Origin: Halichondria panicea
Lineage: Eukaryota > Porifera > Demospongiae > Suberitida > Halichondriidae
Length of the DNA stretch: 64,000 bases
Direction: 5' to 3'
Assembly (NCBI RefSeq): GCF_963675165.1
Contig: NC_087386.1
Location: forward strand, 3,226,169 to 3,290,168
Numbering within the stretch: the first letter of the stretch is position 1; every line of letters starts with the position of its first letter. This document shows, piece by piece, positions 21,150-34,145 of this stretch. The notes beneath the pieces are model-generated. The model ran no database searches, had not been told where the DNA came from, and was given only the letters and a program-made list of their open reading frames with translations. A program made the translations under genes and the position numbers.

Positions 21150-24100
21150 TCATGCTAGACAACCACTGCGTGCACATTGGTGCCCACAGCCAGCTGGACA
21201 CTGTTCATAGTTCTTGTGCCATTGAGTTATATGTTGTAAGTGTCCTCCATGACCACACACTTGACACCATACTACCAGACCACGCACTGCTCGATTGCTA
21301 TGGGCACGGTGTATGCATACAGTTACAATGTACAGTACATGTAAATATTTAAGTCTTTCATTTTTCAGAGTGAAACATAGGGACGGATGATCAGACTGAT
21401 TCAAATTTTTTATTTACTTATTTACTCGGTTAGTTTCGACATGTAAGTACCATTTAGCGTGTATTTTTGAGGAAGAAATTCAGCAAGTGATAAATAAATC
21501 AAATGCATGGGTGTTCAATACACGTACGTAGACTGCCACTCTCAGGCTGCGAAACTTTTTATACAAATTCAACAGCCAAACTGCGAAATCTCAAAAAATA
21601 TCTGCTATAACATTGAGGATGAACTTTGGCTAACTCACCAAACTGAGCAGGTGCTGGTTATCTTCTCACAGCGCTGACACTGCCATCCCCTGTTCTCCAT
21701 GGACTTGCTACAACCTCCACACCCAATGTGGTATGTAGTTGATTGCTGCATAGATGCAAGTAAATGTAATGTTGTTTACTGAGACAAAGTGACGTACATT
21801 AAATGATGGTGGCTTAACTCAATACAAACGTAACGTCATAATACAAGGGTAGTAGTCTATGTAGCCAACATAGTATTATTTTCCATGGCTGACATAATTC
21901 AGCTACATGATTGCATTCGTTTCCAACACTGAACATAGACTAAAACACGTGACATAATTATTACACAGACTGATTTATTATTATTCGCTGCCAGTTATCA
22001 CATTGTGCTCCGAAAACCTTTTCCAGAAACTTACAACAATTGTACATTCTCTCACCTGGCTCATTTCATTGATGCTTGGAAGGGGACACAATTTGATGAC
22101 GAGTGCAGCTACTGACCACAGTTCGTAACGTATCAACAGATCTGCCCAAAAGTGCACATTACATCAACGGTGTTGATATCTAAATATACACGGCTGTCCA
22201 AATCCATGGTACTGTTTCAGCCTCAGACTAACATTATGTTATCCCTGATAGATTATACAATAGTGTGTACATTATTGCAACAACCATACTTTTAACCTTT
22301 ACAAGGGTTGTCACAGATCAGATTTAAGCACACACAGGTCTGCACATGTACGATGTACGTTTATATTGCTGTTGCACATGCATGCACAAGTGTGTATATA
22401 CATACCGATGTACGAGGAGAACCACTGCTCTTGCTGTATCTCATTGACTAGCCCTGGAGTCTTATCTCCCAGCACAAGCAACACTGACACACTCATCTGA
22501 ACATCACCCTGCATGTACATTTATCAAGTATACTTAGCCAAGTTGGGTTGTCACCCGGGTTCCGTTAAATCTCGACATTAATTATACGCATGCATGCGAG
22601 ACAGCTAACTTTGAGATTTTATTATTAATAACAGAGACAGCTGCTTTGAGTGATAACAAGTGATCCTAGACTTTCTCATGAACTACAATTAGAGAACCTG
22701 ACAATTAAGGCCATTTCATGTTCTACTGACCAGTACCTTTTGTGCATAGAACTTGAGCATATCTCCCACCACAGGAGAAAAGTTCCAAGGTGCAGTGATC
22801 TGTAGAGTTAGTTACAGCACATGATCATTGTGGAGAACCTGCTATGTACATGCACAAGTACATGTAACAAGATGCCCACTGTACTTCAGTGCAAAGATGA
22901 TACACTCTAATGTGAAATTCGAATTCACATTCATGCAAAGAAATTTAAGCTGATAGTACACCTACTCCAATGTACACAATTAGGAAGTTGAGACATGCAC
23001 ATCGCCTTACCCTACGCTCTGCTTGAAAGAAATTTAAGTTGATAGTACACCTACTCCAATGTAATTATAAGTTTAACAATCAGGAAGTTGAGACATGCAC
23101 TTCAGGTGTTAACACAATTATCGCCTTACCGCTACGCTCTGCTTGTTGTAGCTCATTCCCTCCTTGGTTTGGGGTCTCACGGACACACTGCTTGAGTCTT
23201 GAGCACTAGGAAGAGCAGAACACATATCATATACTCTGCAGTTACAGGCATACATTGTACAGTTAACCAGTACTACAGGAAGAGCAGCACACATAAGATC
23301 ATCTATACTGCAATTACAGCATACACTGTACGTACAGATAGCCAGTACAGCTGTATAATTATGTTAACATGCATGAGACTAAACACAATAATTATAGTCT
23401 GCATGATGTGCAAGCTGACTGCAGACAATACACATCATCACATGCCATGCAACATGGAATAACAATTGGGCACCCACCTGTGAGCTGTTGACACTGCAGA
23501 CAAAGCTTCTTGATCAGGGGAGGGAGGTCTAAGAATGATCGTAATATGAATGTGCATGAAACTATGCTTTTCTCCTGAGATGTACAGTACGAATATACAT
23601 GTACTAGCTGTTACATGAAAAGAAGCAGTAAACAGACTAGAACATTGATTTGAGAAGTTTCTTTATGTACTATAATTTATTAATGGTCTAGTATACATTA
23701 AGTGCTTACCTCGCTAGAAGGTTATGTCTCAATTGAATGGACTCAGTGGGCAACTGTGAGAAGTACATGCAAGCCAATTTGCTATCAAAAATGGTTTAAC
23801 AATTACAAACTGTAAATTCAAGGCAAACATTGACCTTTCACTTGTCTAATAGACTAGAGCTTACCTCATCCCAGCCCTGCTGACGGGGCTGCTGTGAAAC
23901 AATAATCTGAGCAGGACCGACGTCAGACTCTTGGTCACTTGACTCAAAGAAATCCAGAGCTGTACAGGCGAGGAATGAATCGTACAAATCTTTTGGCTAT
24001 ATAGATCATACATGTGTACATGCAAAACAGGTGTAAGTATGTGTATACGTACAATGTACATGTACATTCCTACATGTACAGTCGAACGCTCACCAGCATT

Positions 24101-27100
24101 GAGGTCAGGGGGGTTGCTCTCCTCCACATCATCCTCCGTCTCATCAGGGCAAGAGTCTGGATGGGTGTGTGTGTGTGGGGTGAAAATGGAGGCAGGTACT
24201 TGGTACACAACGAATGGTTGGTGTATGGAGTGAGCTACAGTAATACATAGTTGTGACTAAATGTGAGTAGTGCATTAGTATGAAAACACAGGTGCACAAA
24301 TATGGACAAACCATGTACCTATGGAAGGGGCCCCCTCCTGCTTGGGCAGTGATACAGAGTCCCTCCTGTGCAGAGAGCTGGGAGTGTCACTGCTGGCCTC
24401 AGCGATTATCACAGGGGTCTGCATGCATAGCAACAGTGAAGTGTGGTGGTGCTACGTGGTGGAGCTAGGAACTAAATAATGGCAATATACACGTACGCAT
24501 GTTTAATATCTAAGTTGAACTGAGATTTACGGATCAAAGGAGAATACTTTAAGGACAGTACGCTGTAGTGCAATGTGTAGTAGACTAGCTGATAAAAGGA
24601 TTGAGAAACTTGGAAAAAATTTCTTCGAGCACATGCAACTACTGAAACAATCTTTATAACGAAGACGGCGTGCTAATCAGTGTTTGAATACTGTATTTCA
24701 CAAGTCCCAAGACCTGTGGGTTCAGGTACAGGTATACCAAAATCCTCTCACCTGTACATTTGAAAGCCTACTGCTTGTGTGTCGTGTCGGGGCCCTGGTC
24801 TGCAGTAGACCCAGCATGGAGCAGTCAGGGTCAGTGTTGCAGTAGAGAAGCTTGAGGAAGAGCCACGTCTGAGCAGTATCCTGTCTGCCTAGCTCAGCAG
24901 ACACCTATTATGAGGAGCAGCATCACACCCATGGTTTAAGAAGTAAGACAGATTGTACGCTACTGAAAACCATAGGATAAGTATATACACGTGCATGGTT
25001 ACCGTAGTGCTAGAAATATAATATTGCATTTTTAGCACTACAGTATTTTTCTATTAGTACAGTGTATGTACAAAGCATATCTCATGCGCACAAAAGCTGC
25101 ATGCAATTAATAATTATATTCAAAGCTATTAAATGTTATGGAAGAAAACAGAATTTCAACAGGGTCTCTTTAATTACAAATACCTTGCCATGTAGCAACT
25201 TGCTGGCAATAAATCCCCGATAGAACTAACCTTGTAGTTGTGGTCACAAAGCTCATGCATTGGCTGTCCATGAAGTTTGAACGCCTTCGCACAGCTGATA
25301 AACTTGTCCATGCTACCCTAAAGAGAAACACACTGATTTTCTGCCATACACTAGTCAAAAAGTTATTTTTTCACTAATCTGGAGTCTGTCTGATGTATAT
25401 ACGTATGTTGAGCAGTCCATATTACACTAACAGTAAGTACCTCCTTGTCCTTGGGGTGTTCCTTGAGTGAACTGGCGAAAAGAAGGAATGCCTCAGGGTA
25501 TGGGTCATAGTCAGGCTTACGGAAGGACATGGGCTGATAAGAGTGACGGGAAGAGCCGTACTGACCACTGCGATAGACAAAATGCAGTATTTATGGATGT
25601 CTGTTATTAAATAAAAATTAATGTTACATGTACCTGTTGTTATGTGTAGCCTTAGATTTGTGTATGAGTGAATCACTGCAGGCATGGACCACATGACCAT
25701 CAGGTCTGAAAGACAGGGCCACCGGAGTCTATCAAAAGTTCAAACAATCAATACACATGTATAGAGAACAGACATGTTGGTTTTTGTACAGGTGTCTATG
25801 CGGAAGACTTACTGCCTTATCCACTGGTCTCAGTGCGTCTGAGAAGAGCTGCTGAATAACCTTCCCATCCTTAGAGCAGGAGATTAACACCTGGTCATTC
25901 AACCACAGCAGATCTGCACATGCACAATGTACACTTAATAAGCGTTTGAAAGAAAAATTCTTTGACTAAGTACATGTATAGTGTGCTTATATAAAACCTT
26001 TCAATGACGCAGGCAGCAATACCACTTAAACTGCTAAGTTTCAATGTACTAATAATAATAATGTGTGCTATAAAATATGTGTGTAAATTAGAATTTACAC
26101 CTGTGACATCATCAGTGTGTTCTGTGAAGGAGGCAAAGGGAATGAATGGCCGTCGGTAGTCCCAGATCTGCACAGTGTTGTCCAAAAAGTGGGAGCAGCT
26201 GTATAAAATAAGTATTCAAACTGCAACATCACATGTGAATGTTTTTTTTAGCTTATATAAAGGTAAAGTCATACATAACATGTAGACTCGACTTAGCACC
26301 AGAGTGAATGCAGTTTGACTACAACATATATTTGTACGTGTTACATTGTAGCAATAAAACTGATAGTGCTAGGCAACAACGTATTTGATTGATTCATCAA
26401 AAATATTACCTAGTGATGTGGTTCTTGTGACCTGGCCTCCATTTGGCTCTGGCCACAGAGAACGGTGTGGAAACTGTGAACCTCTCTTTGGGACGGCCAG
26501 TTGAAGTAATGCCTTCATAGCCCTGAATGGGATCAAAACCATTTTGCTCAACTAGGTGTATATGCACACACTCAGCTCAGCTAGGGTGTCATACAGGGGG
26601 AAGGGGATACCCCCTCTGGTTTAACCCTCCTCCGCCCTAAAATTTGTATCCAGGTACTATAGCTATATGACTGAGAATATACAATCCCAAAACCCACTGG
26701 AATTTCCATGGGTTTCCATTGCCAGCATTACTACGAGGTATTGAAATAACAGCAGTTGACCTTTTTAGCAACATTTTCTGGTGACTTTTAGACCCCCCCT
26801 CCCCCATCCTCTACTTTGTACATTGTTACACAGATCTAGGTACCCATTTCAAATGAAAGCACCGCAGGTGCTGATGCCTCGGTGGAGATGCCAAAGCTAC
26901 ATAACATAAAGCTACTTTTTCCAATATCATGCATGCAAACTCAAAGAGTGGGTAATGATCGACCATGAATGTTGTTAAAAACGATCGATGCCAAAAGTTC
27001 AAGTCTAAAATTAATGGCTGCCACCATCAGCATAGCCTTGCAGCTCTATTCTCACTCTTGCAGCTACCAATAGTTAGCGTTCTAGTGCAGAGCTAACTAC

Positions 27101-30100
27101 TAAGTAGAGTAGCAACACTCGGTAAACAAGTTTGGCTACGTGCTCTTCTGAAAAGGCTGCAATGGCATTCCAAGTAAGCAAAACTAGGCATAACTCGAGA
27201 ACGAAGCATTATTTTGCAAATCCACGAATTAAAATCCAAGTAAACATGACTAGAAGCCTATAGAAACTCTTACTTGCACTTGATTCATCCTTGAGCAGCT
27301 GTAGCAGTCTACACAGACACACACACAGACACACACACAGACACACAAACACACTACCGTATACCTCGCTTGCGCATGCGCACCGAGGCATAATTACTGA
27401 ATAAGACTAATCAACCTACCTTTATGAGCTTGTCCCTGCCTGCACTGAGGATGCAGTGCTCCACCTCAGGGTGCCAGTTGCAGCAATAAACTGGGCCATT
27501 GTGGCCAGGAATGGTCTTCAAACAGTGTTCATTGTAGCGTCTGTCCCATACCTAGAGTGGAGACTGTGATCACGGTATACACTGGTTTAAGGGAATGTTA
27601 GGTGGAACCTCAGTAGGAAACCATTCTGGGGTACGTACAGGTAAATATACATACCGTACCTAAAGGCCTACTAAAAACCAACATCGTTAACTCATTCTTA
27701 TATACCTGTAGTAGAGACTACTCCATAAAACATACATGTACGTACCTGCATGCAGAACAGATGACCAGAGCCTAGCATTGGCAAGCTGTGCTTGCATGCA
27801 TGCCTCGGGTTAATTGAATACATAATTTATGAGGATTCTTTTTATATCACGACAACCCTTACCAAAATAATCATGCCTCGAGGCTATGTGACAGTGTAAT
27901 GATTATGACATGGAAGGGACTGTACGACTTTTATTTCACATTGCACGCTTGTTACCTTGACAACGTGACAAAAGTATGTATATACATATACAGTTACTAC
28001 ACAGCTGTTACACATGTAGTGTACTTGCCAACCTGTATTGTCCCATTGTCATAGCAAGCAGCAAAGTAGTGCTCATTACTCGGAGCAAACTGCAAGACGA
28101 ACAATTGTAAGTGTGTATGCAGCTCACAAGAAGTACTGCATGTACAGCAAACCAAATATTCACAGGGATAAAGTAATAACAGTTGTACATAAGAGGCACA
28201 TACAGTTCCTCAATCGATCATGGCTTACAAGAATGTACAATCATGCATGTACTCCTCTGCAATTTAGTTTCTACACCATGCAGCTTACAAGTAGATAAGT
28301 TGGTGGCAAATTAGTGGGGTTTGTGTTTATGCCTCGGTGCGCATGCGCAAGCGAGGTATACGGTACTGTGTTTGTGTGTCTGTCTGTGTAGACTGCTACA
28401 GCTGCTCAAGGATCAATGAAGTCCAAGGGTTTCTATACAGGCTTCTATGTTTTCTTGGATTTTAATTCGTGCATTTGAAAAATAATGCTTGGTTCTCGAG
28501 TTATGCCTAGTTTTAATGCCATATTGCAGCTTTTTCAGAAGAGTGCGTAGAAAAACTTGTCCATGGAGTGTTGCTACTCTACTTAGTAGTTAGCTCTGCA
28601 CTGGAACGCTAGCTATTGGTAGTTGCAAGAGTGAGAAGAGAGCTGCAAGGCTATGCTGATGCAGCCATTAATTTTAGACTTGGATTTTTGGCATTAATCA
28701 ATGAATCATGGTCGATCATTACCCACTCTTTGAGTTTCCCTGTGATTCTGGATTCTGCCTGCATGCAATACAAAAATGTTTATCATGATATAATCAATGT
28801 GTGTATAAAAGCTATATAGTAGCTTTATGTTATGTAGGTTTGACACCTCCACCGAGGCATCAGCACCCGCGGTACTTTCATTTGTGTTTGTGTTCTAGGC
28901 ATACATTTATACAGTAAACTTAGAAGTAAACTTAAAAAGTATTTTATGAATGACTTTATGCAGTCTTGTGTACAAAGAAACCAACCTTGACATCCCTGAC
29001 ACAGTCTGGGCCTTTGAAGGCACTTACAACCATTCTCTGCCGGGTATCCTGGAAAAAGAATGATCGAGCAATAAATCTCGAAGACTCATACACAACTGTA
29101 ACCAGGGTGTCATCAAGGGGGGGGGGGGAAGGGGGGTATCTCCCCTCTGGCTCTAATCCCCCCCCATAAAATTTGCATTCAGGTACTAGTTGCATGAGGG
29201 TCCATAGCTGACAATGTTACATACTAACAGGGTACTGAAATAAAACAGTTGATCTTTTTTTTTTAGTAAAATGTCCTGGTTACTTTTCAAATGACACCCT
29301 GGTAACGGTAACATACATGCTACTCTGCAAATATAATCTATGAAACAATCCCAGCAGGAGAACAACTCACAAATATATTCATGCATGAGTCCTGTGCTCC
29401 ACTGAGAAGGAGGTTGTAGTCCTTGGGGTGGTAGCTGACCTTGTTCACTGCTCGCTGGTGAGCGCCCTCAAACACATGGTCTGGGTAAGGAGGTTAATGG
29501 GTGAGAATACATGTATGTGAGCTATTAAAATTACATGGCTACTAGCCATTTATTCACCTGCACCATTTTGTACGATTCTATTCACTCACAGAGTTTATTT
29601 TTGGTTCTCTTGCTGATGTCCCAGATCACAACACTGCCATTGGTGGGTGCAGTGGCCAACTGAGACTCTGTGGGCACCAATATTTATTTTGGTCACGGCT
29701 ACATGTTTATGCACGTAAATCTACATGTACATGCACATACAGAGTAAAAAATATAACTACGGTGGCACACTACGGCATGTATATAGCACTGACCGTCTTT
29801 GGGGTGGAAGTGGACATCGTTGTTGGAGTAATTGAGGTTGAGCTGCTTATTAGGGAGGTCACGCAAGTTGCACACCACCTCATAGCTACTCGGCTGGATC
29901 CTTAGCACTTTGAACACTGAGAAACAAGAATATAATGATGGGCCTTATAGGAATGTTCATAAGCGTTGATGGACAGCTTTCTTTCGAGTCACTGACTGCG
30001 AACAGTGGACTGGTCAAACTCTGTGTAGAGACTCGTGCAACGTTTGCCACGATATTGACGTAGCACTAGCTAAAATCTAAGTATTACGTGCAGTCGACTG

Positions 30101-30603
30101 ATGTCACAAAAACCACAGCCACTTAAGAATCTTATCTGATATGCTGACTGTGCAACACGAGTCTCTACACGGAGTTTGACCTGTCTACTGCTCGCTGTGC
30201 AACAGTGACGGCTTGCGAGTCTACCAGATAACCGGGGTGAGATTAGCAATGTGCAAGCAGTCGTTACCAGGCCCACTCTCAGAAGAAGTGCGGCCTGGGA
30301 TCGAGGCTAAACAAAAAAGTGACAACTGCTAGTACAGTATAGTGTACACACACACAACATGAATACATAAATTACCTTTTCTTCCAACCACTGCAATTAG
30401 TGAAGTAGAGGCATCAGTGCAAATAGAGGAACAGGCATTGTCCAAAGAAACCACCACTTTAGAGTGCACACCCTCTGGAAGATAAATAGGTTGAAAGTGC
30501 ATGATATGCTGATTTAATAGTGTGTGATCATTTAGTAAGCTTGCCTAGATCTAATACCGGAATTCCTATCCCTACCTGCATCTGTCTTTTGTTTCTTGCT
30601 CAT
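21150..30603 (-). CDS. WDR24: WDR24, GATOR2 complex subunit
   Basis: The first exon is 30603-30576 (MSKKQKTDA). WD40 exons follow at 30474-30376, 29916-29794, about 29669-29593 (ATAPTNGSVVIWDISKR), 29480-29373, 29048-28983, 28093-28034, 27550-27421 (GHNGPVYCCNWHPE), 26525-26411 (SVARAKWRPGHKNHI), 26200-26099 (VQIWDYRRPFIPFASF) and 25914-25811. Smaller exons continue through a long acidic middle to a C-terminal zinc-binding RING-like region: CGGCSKSMENRGWQCQRC at about 21740-21655 and CQVCGHGGHLQH...CPAGCGHQC in the last exon 21298-21150. Order and motifs match animal WDR24. GATOR2 promotes amino-acid signalling to mTORC1 at the lysosome, and the WDR24 RING region is needed for complex integrity and ubiquitin-ligase activity. 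Introns carry several transposons. Confidence 0.9.
26851..27393 (+). repeat. About 540 bp interspersed repeat, copy 1 (WDR24 intron)
   Basis: It begins AATGAAAGCACCGCAGGTGC, then TGATGCCTCGGTGG, and ends CGCATGCGCACCGAGGCATA. The short GATGCCTCGGTG-type ends are inverted. Copies 2 and 3 are at 28329-28884 (opposite strand) and about 44270-44807 (same strand). No protein is encoded, so it is a non-autonomous element. It includes a (CACACAGA)n run at 27309-27354. Confidence 0.8.
28329..28884 (-). repeat. About 540 bp interspersed repeat, copy 2 (WDR24 intron)
   Basis: This is the reverse-complement copy of 26851-27393, from TATGCCTCGGTGCGCATGCG to the mirror of AAATGAAAG. With copy 1 it forms an inverted pair bracketing the WDR24 exons at 27421-27550 and 28034-28093. 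Confidence 0.8.
29983..30223 (-). repeat. Decayed copy of the hAT-like MITE (WDR24 intron)
   Basis: It shares the ends (GACTGGTCAAACTC near 30009 and its mirror near 30170; GGCTTGCGAGTCTA at the right end) and the interior (CATATCAG..., CCACAGCCACTTAAG) with the element at 7898-8192, in opposite orientation. The left end is eroded. Confidence 0.75.
30240..30305 (-). repeat. Solo end of the GCCTCGATCCCAGGCC family
   Basis: The reverse complement reads GCCTCGATCCCAGGCCGCAC and continues to the shared inner block GGGCCTGGTAACGACTGC. The outer base is followed by TA. No partner end is found to the left, where the hAT-like MITE begins, so the element is truncated. Confidence 0.65.
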
Positions 30604-30772
30604 CCCTAGTGCCGGTGGCTAGCAGAGCAGTACAGTGTACAGACAATGGTGTGTGCCTACATAGATATGTCTGTGGTGCCTATCTAGCATGTCTTTTTAT
30701 TCATGTAGGTAATGATCGTCTCAGTAGAAATTTAAGGTCGCTCGAAAATGCATGCTGGATACCCATTTCAGA
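30604..30772. promoter_or_regulatory. Shared divergent promoter region of WDR24 and GST kappa
   Basis: Only 169 bp separate the start codons of two genes read in opposite directions, so transcription must start within or very close to this interval for both unless there are upstream untranslated exons. I see no clear TATA box. An out-of-frame ATG (about 30748-30750) lies just before the GST start. Confidence 0.5.
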
Positions 30773-33700
30773 ATGAAGAAAGTTCAGATGTTTTATGATG
30801 TTGTCTCTCCTTACTCCTGGGTTGGATTTGAGGTGGGTGTCTTAGCAGGAATTGTTGGTCCAATTGTTGCTTGCATGCTATCTCTTTGGCTATCTCTCTC
30901 TGGCTAAGCTTTACCATCTTTTTTCATTTATAGTGCCACGTACCCTATAATTATATTGTAATTGTATTGAGTGCCAACAAATTTTTTGTTGGCGCTTAGG
31001 TTATAGGAAAAGAATGTGGTACGTACAATTATAGCCTCGATCCCAGGCCGCACTTCACTCAGGGAAGTGGGCCTGGTATCGACTGCTTGCGCATACGCTA
31101 ATGAAGGCCGGTGAAGGAGGCTAGTACAATTATTGATATATTATAGCTTCGTGGAATGACTTAAAGTAATGACTTAAAGTCATTTGCCACTCCTAAGGTA
31201 TAAGCGCCAATTAGTATTTTTCTTGTTGCTGTAAACAGAAAAGGACGGTAGTACCTTTTGTCTTGTACTACCTCCCATTTCAATGATCCCAAAAAATTAG
31301 CACAGTCATGACTGTGGTCCTGACTACATTTCTAGGTAATGTAATGACAACCCATGGAAATAATGACCTTCACCAAGTTGTGGGAAAACTGAGATGAAGT
31401 ATTATAGATAGCGCTAAGTGGTGCATAAGAAATCTGTCTAAATTAATATTATGGTAAACAATCTAGTAATTTTACGAAGGTTTATGAACGTAGAACGACA
31501 GTTGCGCATATGCATTATCACCCATGCAATAGATACCAGGCAGTATTTTAATTGGCCCGGGACCAAGGCTAGGGTACAGGGTACAGTGCACTCTTGTTAA
31601 ACCGGTCACCCCTGGAACCATGCAGTTTGGCCGCATTTAGCGAGGTGGCTGCAATTCTGAAAGTGTTAATCCGAATTTTACAGGATAAACATTAACCTGA
31701 TAATAGCGCAAGCGCACTGGATCGTTTTTTTCCTGGATAGGTCATTTTTAGGAATCAATGACCAGGGGCCGGTGTAAGAATATCGATTCAACTCTAAAAT
31801 CACATGAATCAACATGCACAAATCACTTAATAATGATGACAACAATAACGAACTACAGTATAATAATTATCGATCCAATGTCGATCTGATAACTGGCATG
31901 TGGTTGTTTGACCGAATGGCATTATTGATTAGTTGTGCACTTACAGTTGCTACAGCGATACAGCCGGAAATGGAACTTTGTGCTGGACCTTTGTCCTTTT
32001 TTTCTTGGAGGAATTATGAAAGGAAGCTGTAAGACTCGTACCTGTAGATGGTGTTACAAGATGATGCAATTGATAATTATGCGTACACTTCATAACATTT
32101 GCAGCTAACAGACCTCCAGGCATGAATGCAGCGAAAGCAGCATACATGGGAGCAGATCTAAAAAGAATTTCTGCTTATTATGATATTCCCCTTAACATTC
32201 CATCCGTAAGTGATATGTAATTAACAATTGTCATGGTTACCTTCCGTGTGGTTATAGGATCCGGCTGAGGTGATGTTCAATAAAGGATCCTTGAGTGCTC
32301 AGCGATTACTGACAGCTGTGAAAATACATTGTCCAGAGTATTTAGTACCTGTGTCTCGTCAACTATGGCTTAGGATTTGGTCCTATGTAAGTTGAAAGCA
32401 GCTCGTAATTATAACGTTTTTTTGTATAAAATTAATGTGCTGTCTAGTTCTGGGGATAATCTGCATGATTATAATTATAGATCTAGCTTCAGTGCAATTA
32501 CCGTACATCTAACACTGCTGTGGCTGCACTTCCAATTCAGTGTCATTTCTTCCATACGCACCGTATCATTATTGAATTTATATCATGTTTTCATGGTTTT
32601 AAGCGTAATAAAGTCATACAGTCACCTATATTATTTTTATTACACAGTTGCGTAGCCTCGAGGCATGATTTGGTACGGGGTCGTCGTGATATAAAACACA
32701 TTATAGCATGAGAATCATTGTGTTTTAATTATACAGTCAATATGCCCCCAGGGTTTCGCCCTCATGCTTGTGCCTGCATGTATATTTTTCAGTCTCATGC
32801 TATATCTTTAGATAGTTAATAAGACAGTGCCGCCTCAAAAAATACACTACAGTATTTGTAAGTGGTTATAACCCTAGTTGGGCGTGGTCCCACCCTGGAC
32901 GCTCACGTAGGGTTGGGCACCACTCAATGTCAGGTTTTGTTCCTGCTGCAGAAAATTTGCAGCCCAATCAGATCGATTGCAGAGTTCAAGTATGGAGGCG
33001 TGGCTCATTAATGAACGAGTCAGTAACTATAGTCATTCTCTTTAGTTAAATCAAAATGCACAATATAATTATATATAGTAGACAAGCCAGCTTGATTCAG
33101 GAACACACCAGGTCAGTTAGAGCTAGTGGTATGCAGAAGTGACTCCTGCAGTAGTAGCATTCTAACTGAGCTTTGCAGTTACCGCCCACTTGGAATTAAT
33201 CATATTCATGCTTAGCCACACCCTAAAGCTAAGTACCGGTGGAACAAACCATTGCAGTGGTGCCCAACCCTACGCGAGCGTCCAGGGTGGGGCCACGCTC
33301 AACTATTATAACCCCAAAAATTGTTTGCTAGCCGGCGCTTAATTATTGTGGCCCTTATGTGCTACAGTAAGTCTATAGTGTCGAGTATAATTTTTGTGAG
33401 GGTATATACGGTACACAATGAGGCCTAACTTGTGCTTCTAGAAAACTCAAACGCATGAGCTCTTTTTTGTTTAATCCCCAACATGATGTATACATGATAT
33501 ATTAAATTAGAAATGCACTAAATTCCTTGATTTTGATTCTTTAGGACGAGGATATCACAACAAATGATAGCCTTAAGTTGGTTTCCGAAAAAGCAGGAAT
33601 TCCACTTAAAGCTATCAATAACCTGATTGATCAGGTAACAACTGATTCCATAATTGAAGAACTGAAGCGAACTACACAAGAAGCACTTGACTCAGGGGTG

Positions 33701-33984
33701 AAATATTGTACTTCGTTACGTGTACAGCAAATTATGTAATTTATTCAACAATTGTCACACAAATGCTTTGTATATCTTTAACCTTTGTGATAGGCATTTG
33801 GGGCACCTTGGATAATTGCAGACGTTGGAGGTGTAAGAAAATGCTATTTTGGAAGCGACAGAATGGAATTATTAGCTGACAGCCTGGGTGAGATTTTCTG
33901 TGTACCCCCCTTCATATAATTATTGCAGCACTTACAGGAGAAAAATATGAAGGGCCACTCGTGGATTTAAAAGCATCTTTGTAA
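30773..33984 (+). CDS. GSTK1: Glutathione S-transferase kappa, seven exons, complete
   Basis: Exons are 30773-30832, 31947-32028, 32105-32205, 32258-32386, 33545-33697, 33794-33887 and 33938-33984, all with GT-AG junctions that keep frame. The protein starts MKKVQMFYDVVSPYSWVGFE, with the thioredoxin-fold SPYSW segment whose Ser is catalytic in family members. It continues with FFLGGIMKGS, the helical DsbA-like insert, and FGAPWIIADVG...YFGSDRMELLA, which forms part of the glutathione site. About 220 residues is the usual family length. Kappa GSTs act in mitochondria and peroxisomes. The end KASL resembles but does not match a canonical peroxisomal tripeptide. Intron 1 and intron 4 each hold a MITE. 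Confidence 0.93.
31034..31569. mobile_element. 536 bp MITE of the GCCTCGATCCCAGGCC family (GST kappa intron 1)
   Basis: The left end is GCCTCGATCCCAGGCCGCAC and the right end is the mirror of GCCTTGGTCCCGGGCC. Both continue into the inner GCCTGGTAT block and CGCATA. TA flanks at 31032-31033 and 31570-31571. No coding sequence is seen. Confidence 0.75.
32864..33315. mobile_element. About 450 bp MITE with 60 bp inverted ends (GST kappa intron 4)
   Basis: The left arm GGTTATAACCCTAGTTGGGC through CACCCTGGACGCTCACGTAG is mirrored at 33252-33315. The interior is not coding. It belongs to a different family from the GCCTCG elements. Confidence 0.75.
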
Positions 33985-34145
33985 GGGCAATTATTCAGCG
34001 ATAATAAACAATGTACAAGTGTTCTCATAGTCTACTTATACGTCATAAAATTATGAGCATTTTCATGGTACAGTTTTCATGATAGTAATATCTGTTTGCA
34101 GGTGTAATGCCTGATTGTATTATAGTGGCACGTACATTATATGAT

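Noticed and set aside
27309-27354. Regular CACACAGA repeat that might suggest a CRISPR-like array
   Set aside because: It is a simple microsatellite inside an interspersed repeat of an animal genome.
28616-28819. 67-codon plus-strand frame in a WDR24 intron
   Set aside because: It lies inside copy 2 of the 540 bp repeat and is not conserved as an open frame in copies 1 and 3.
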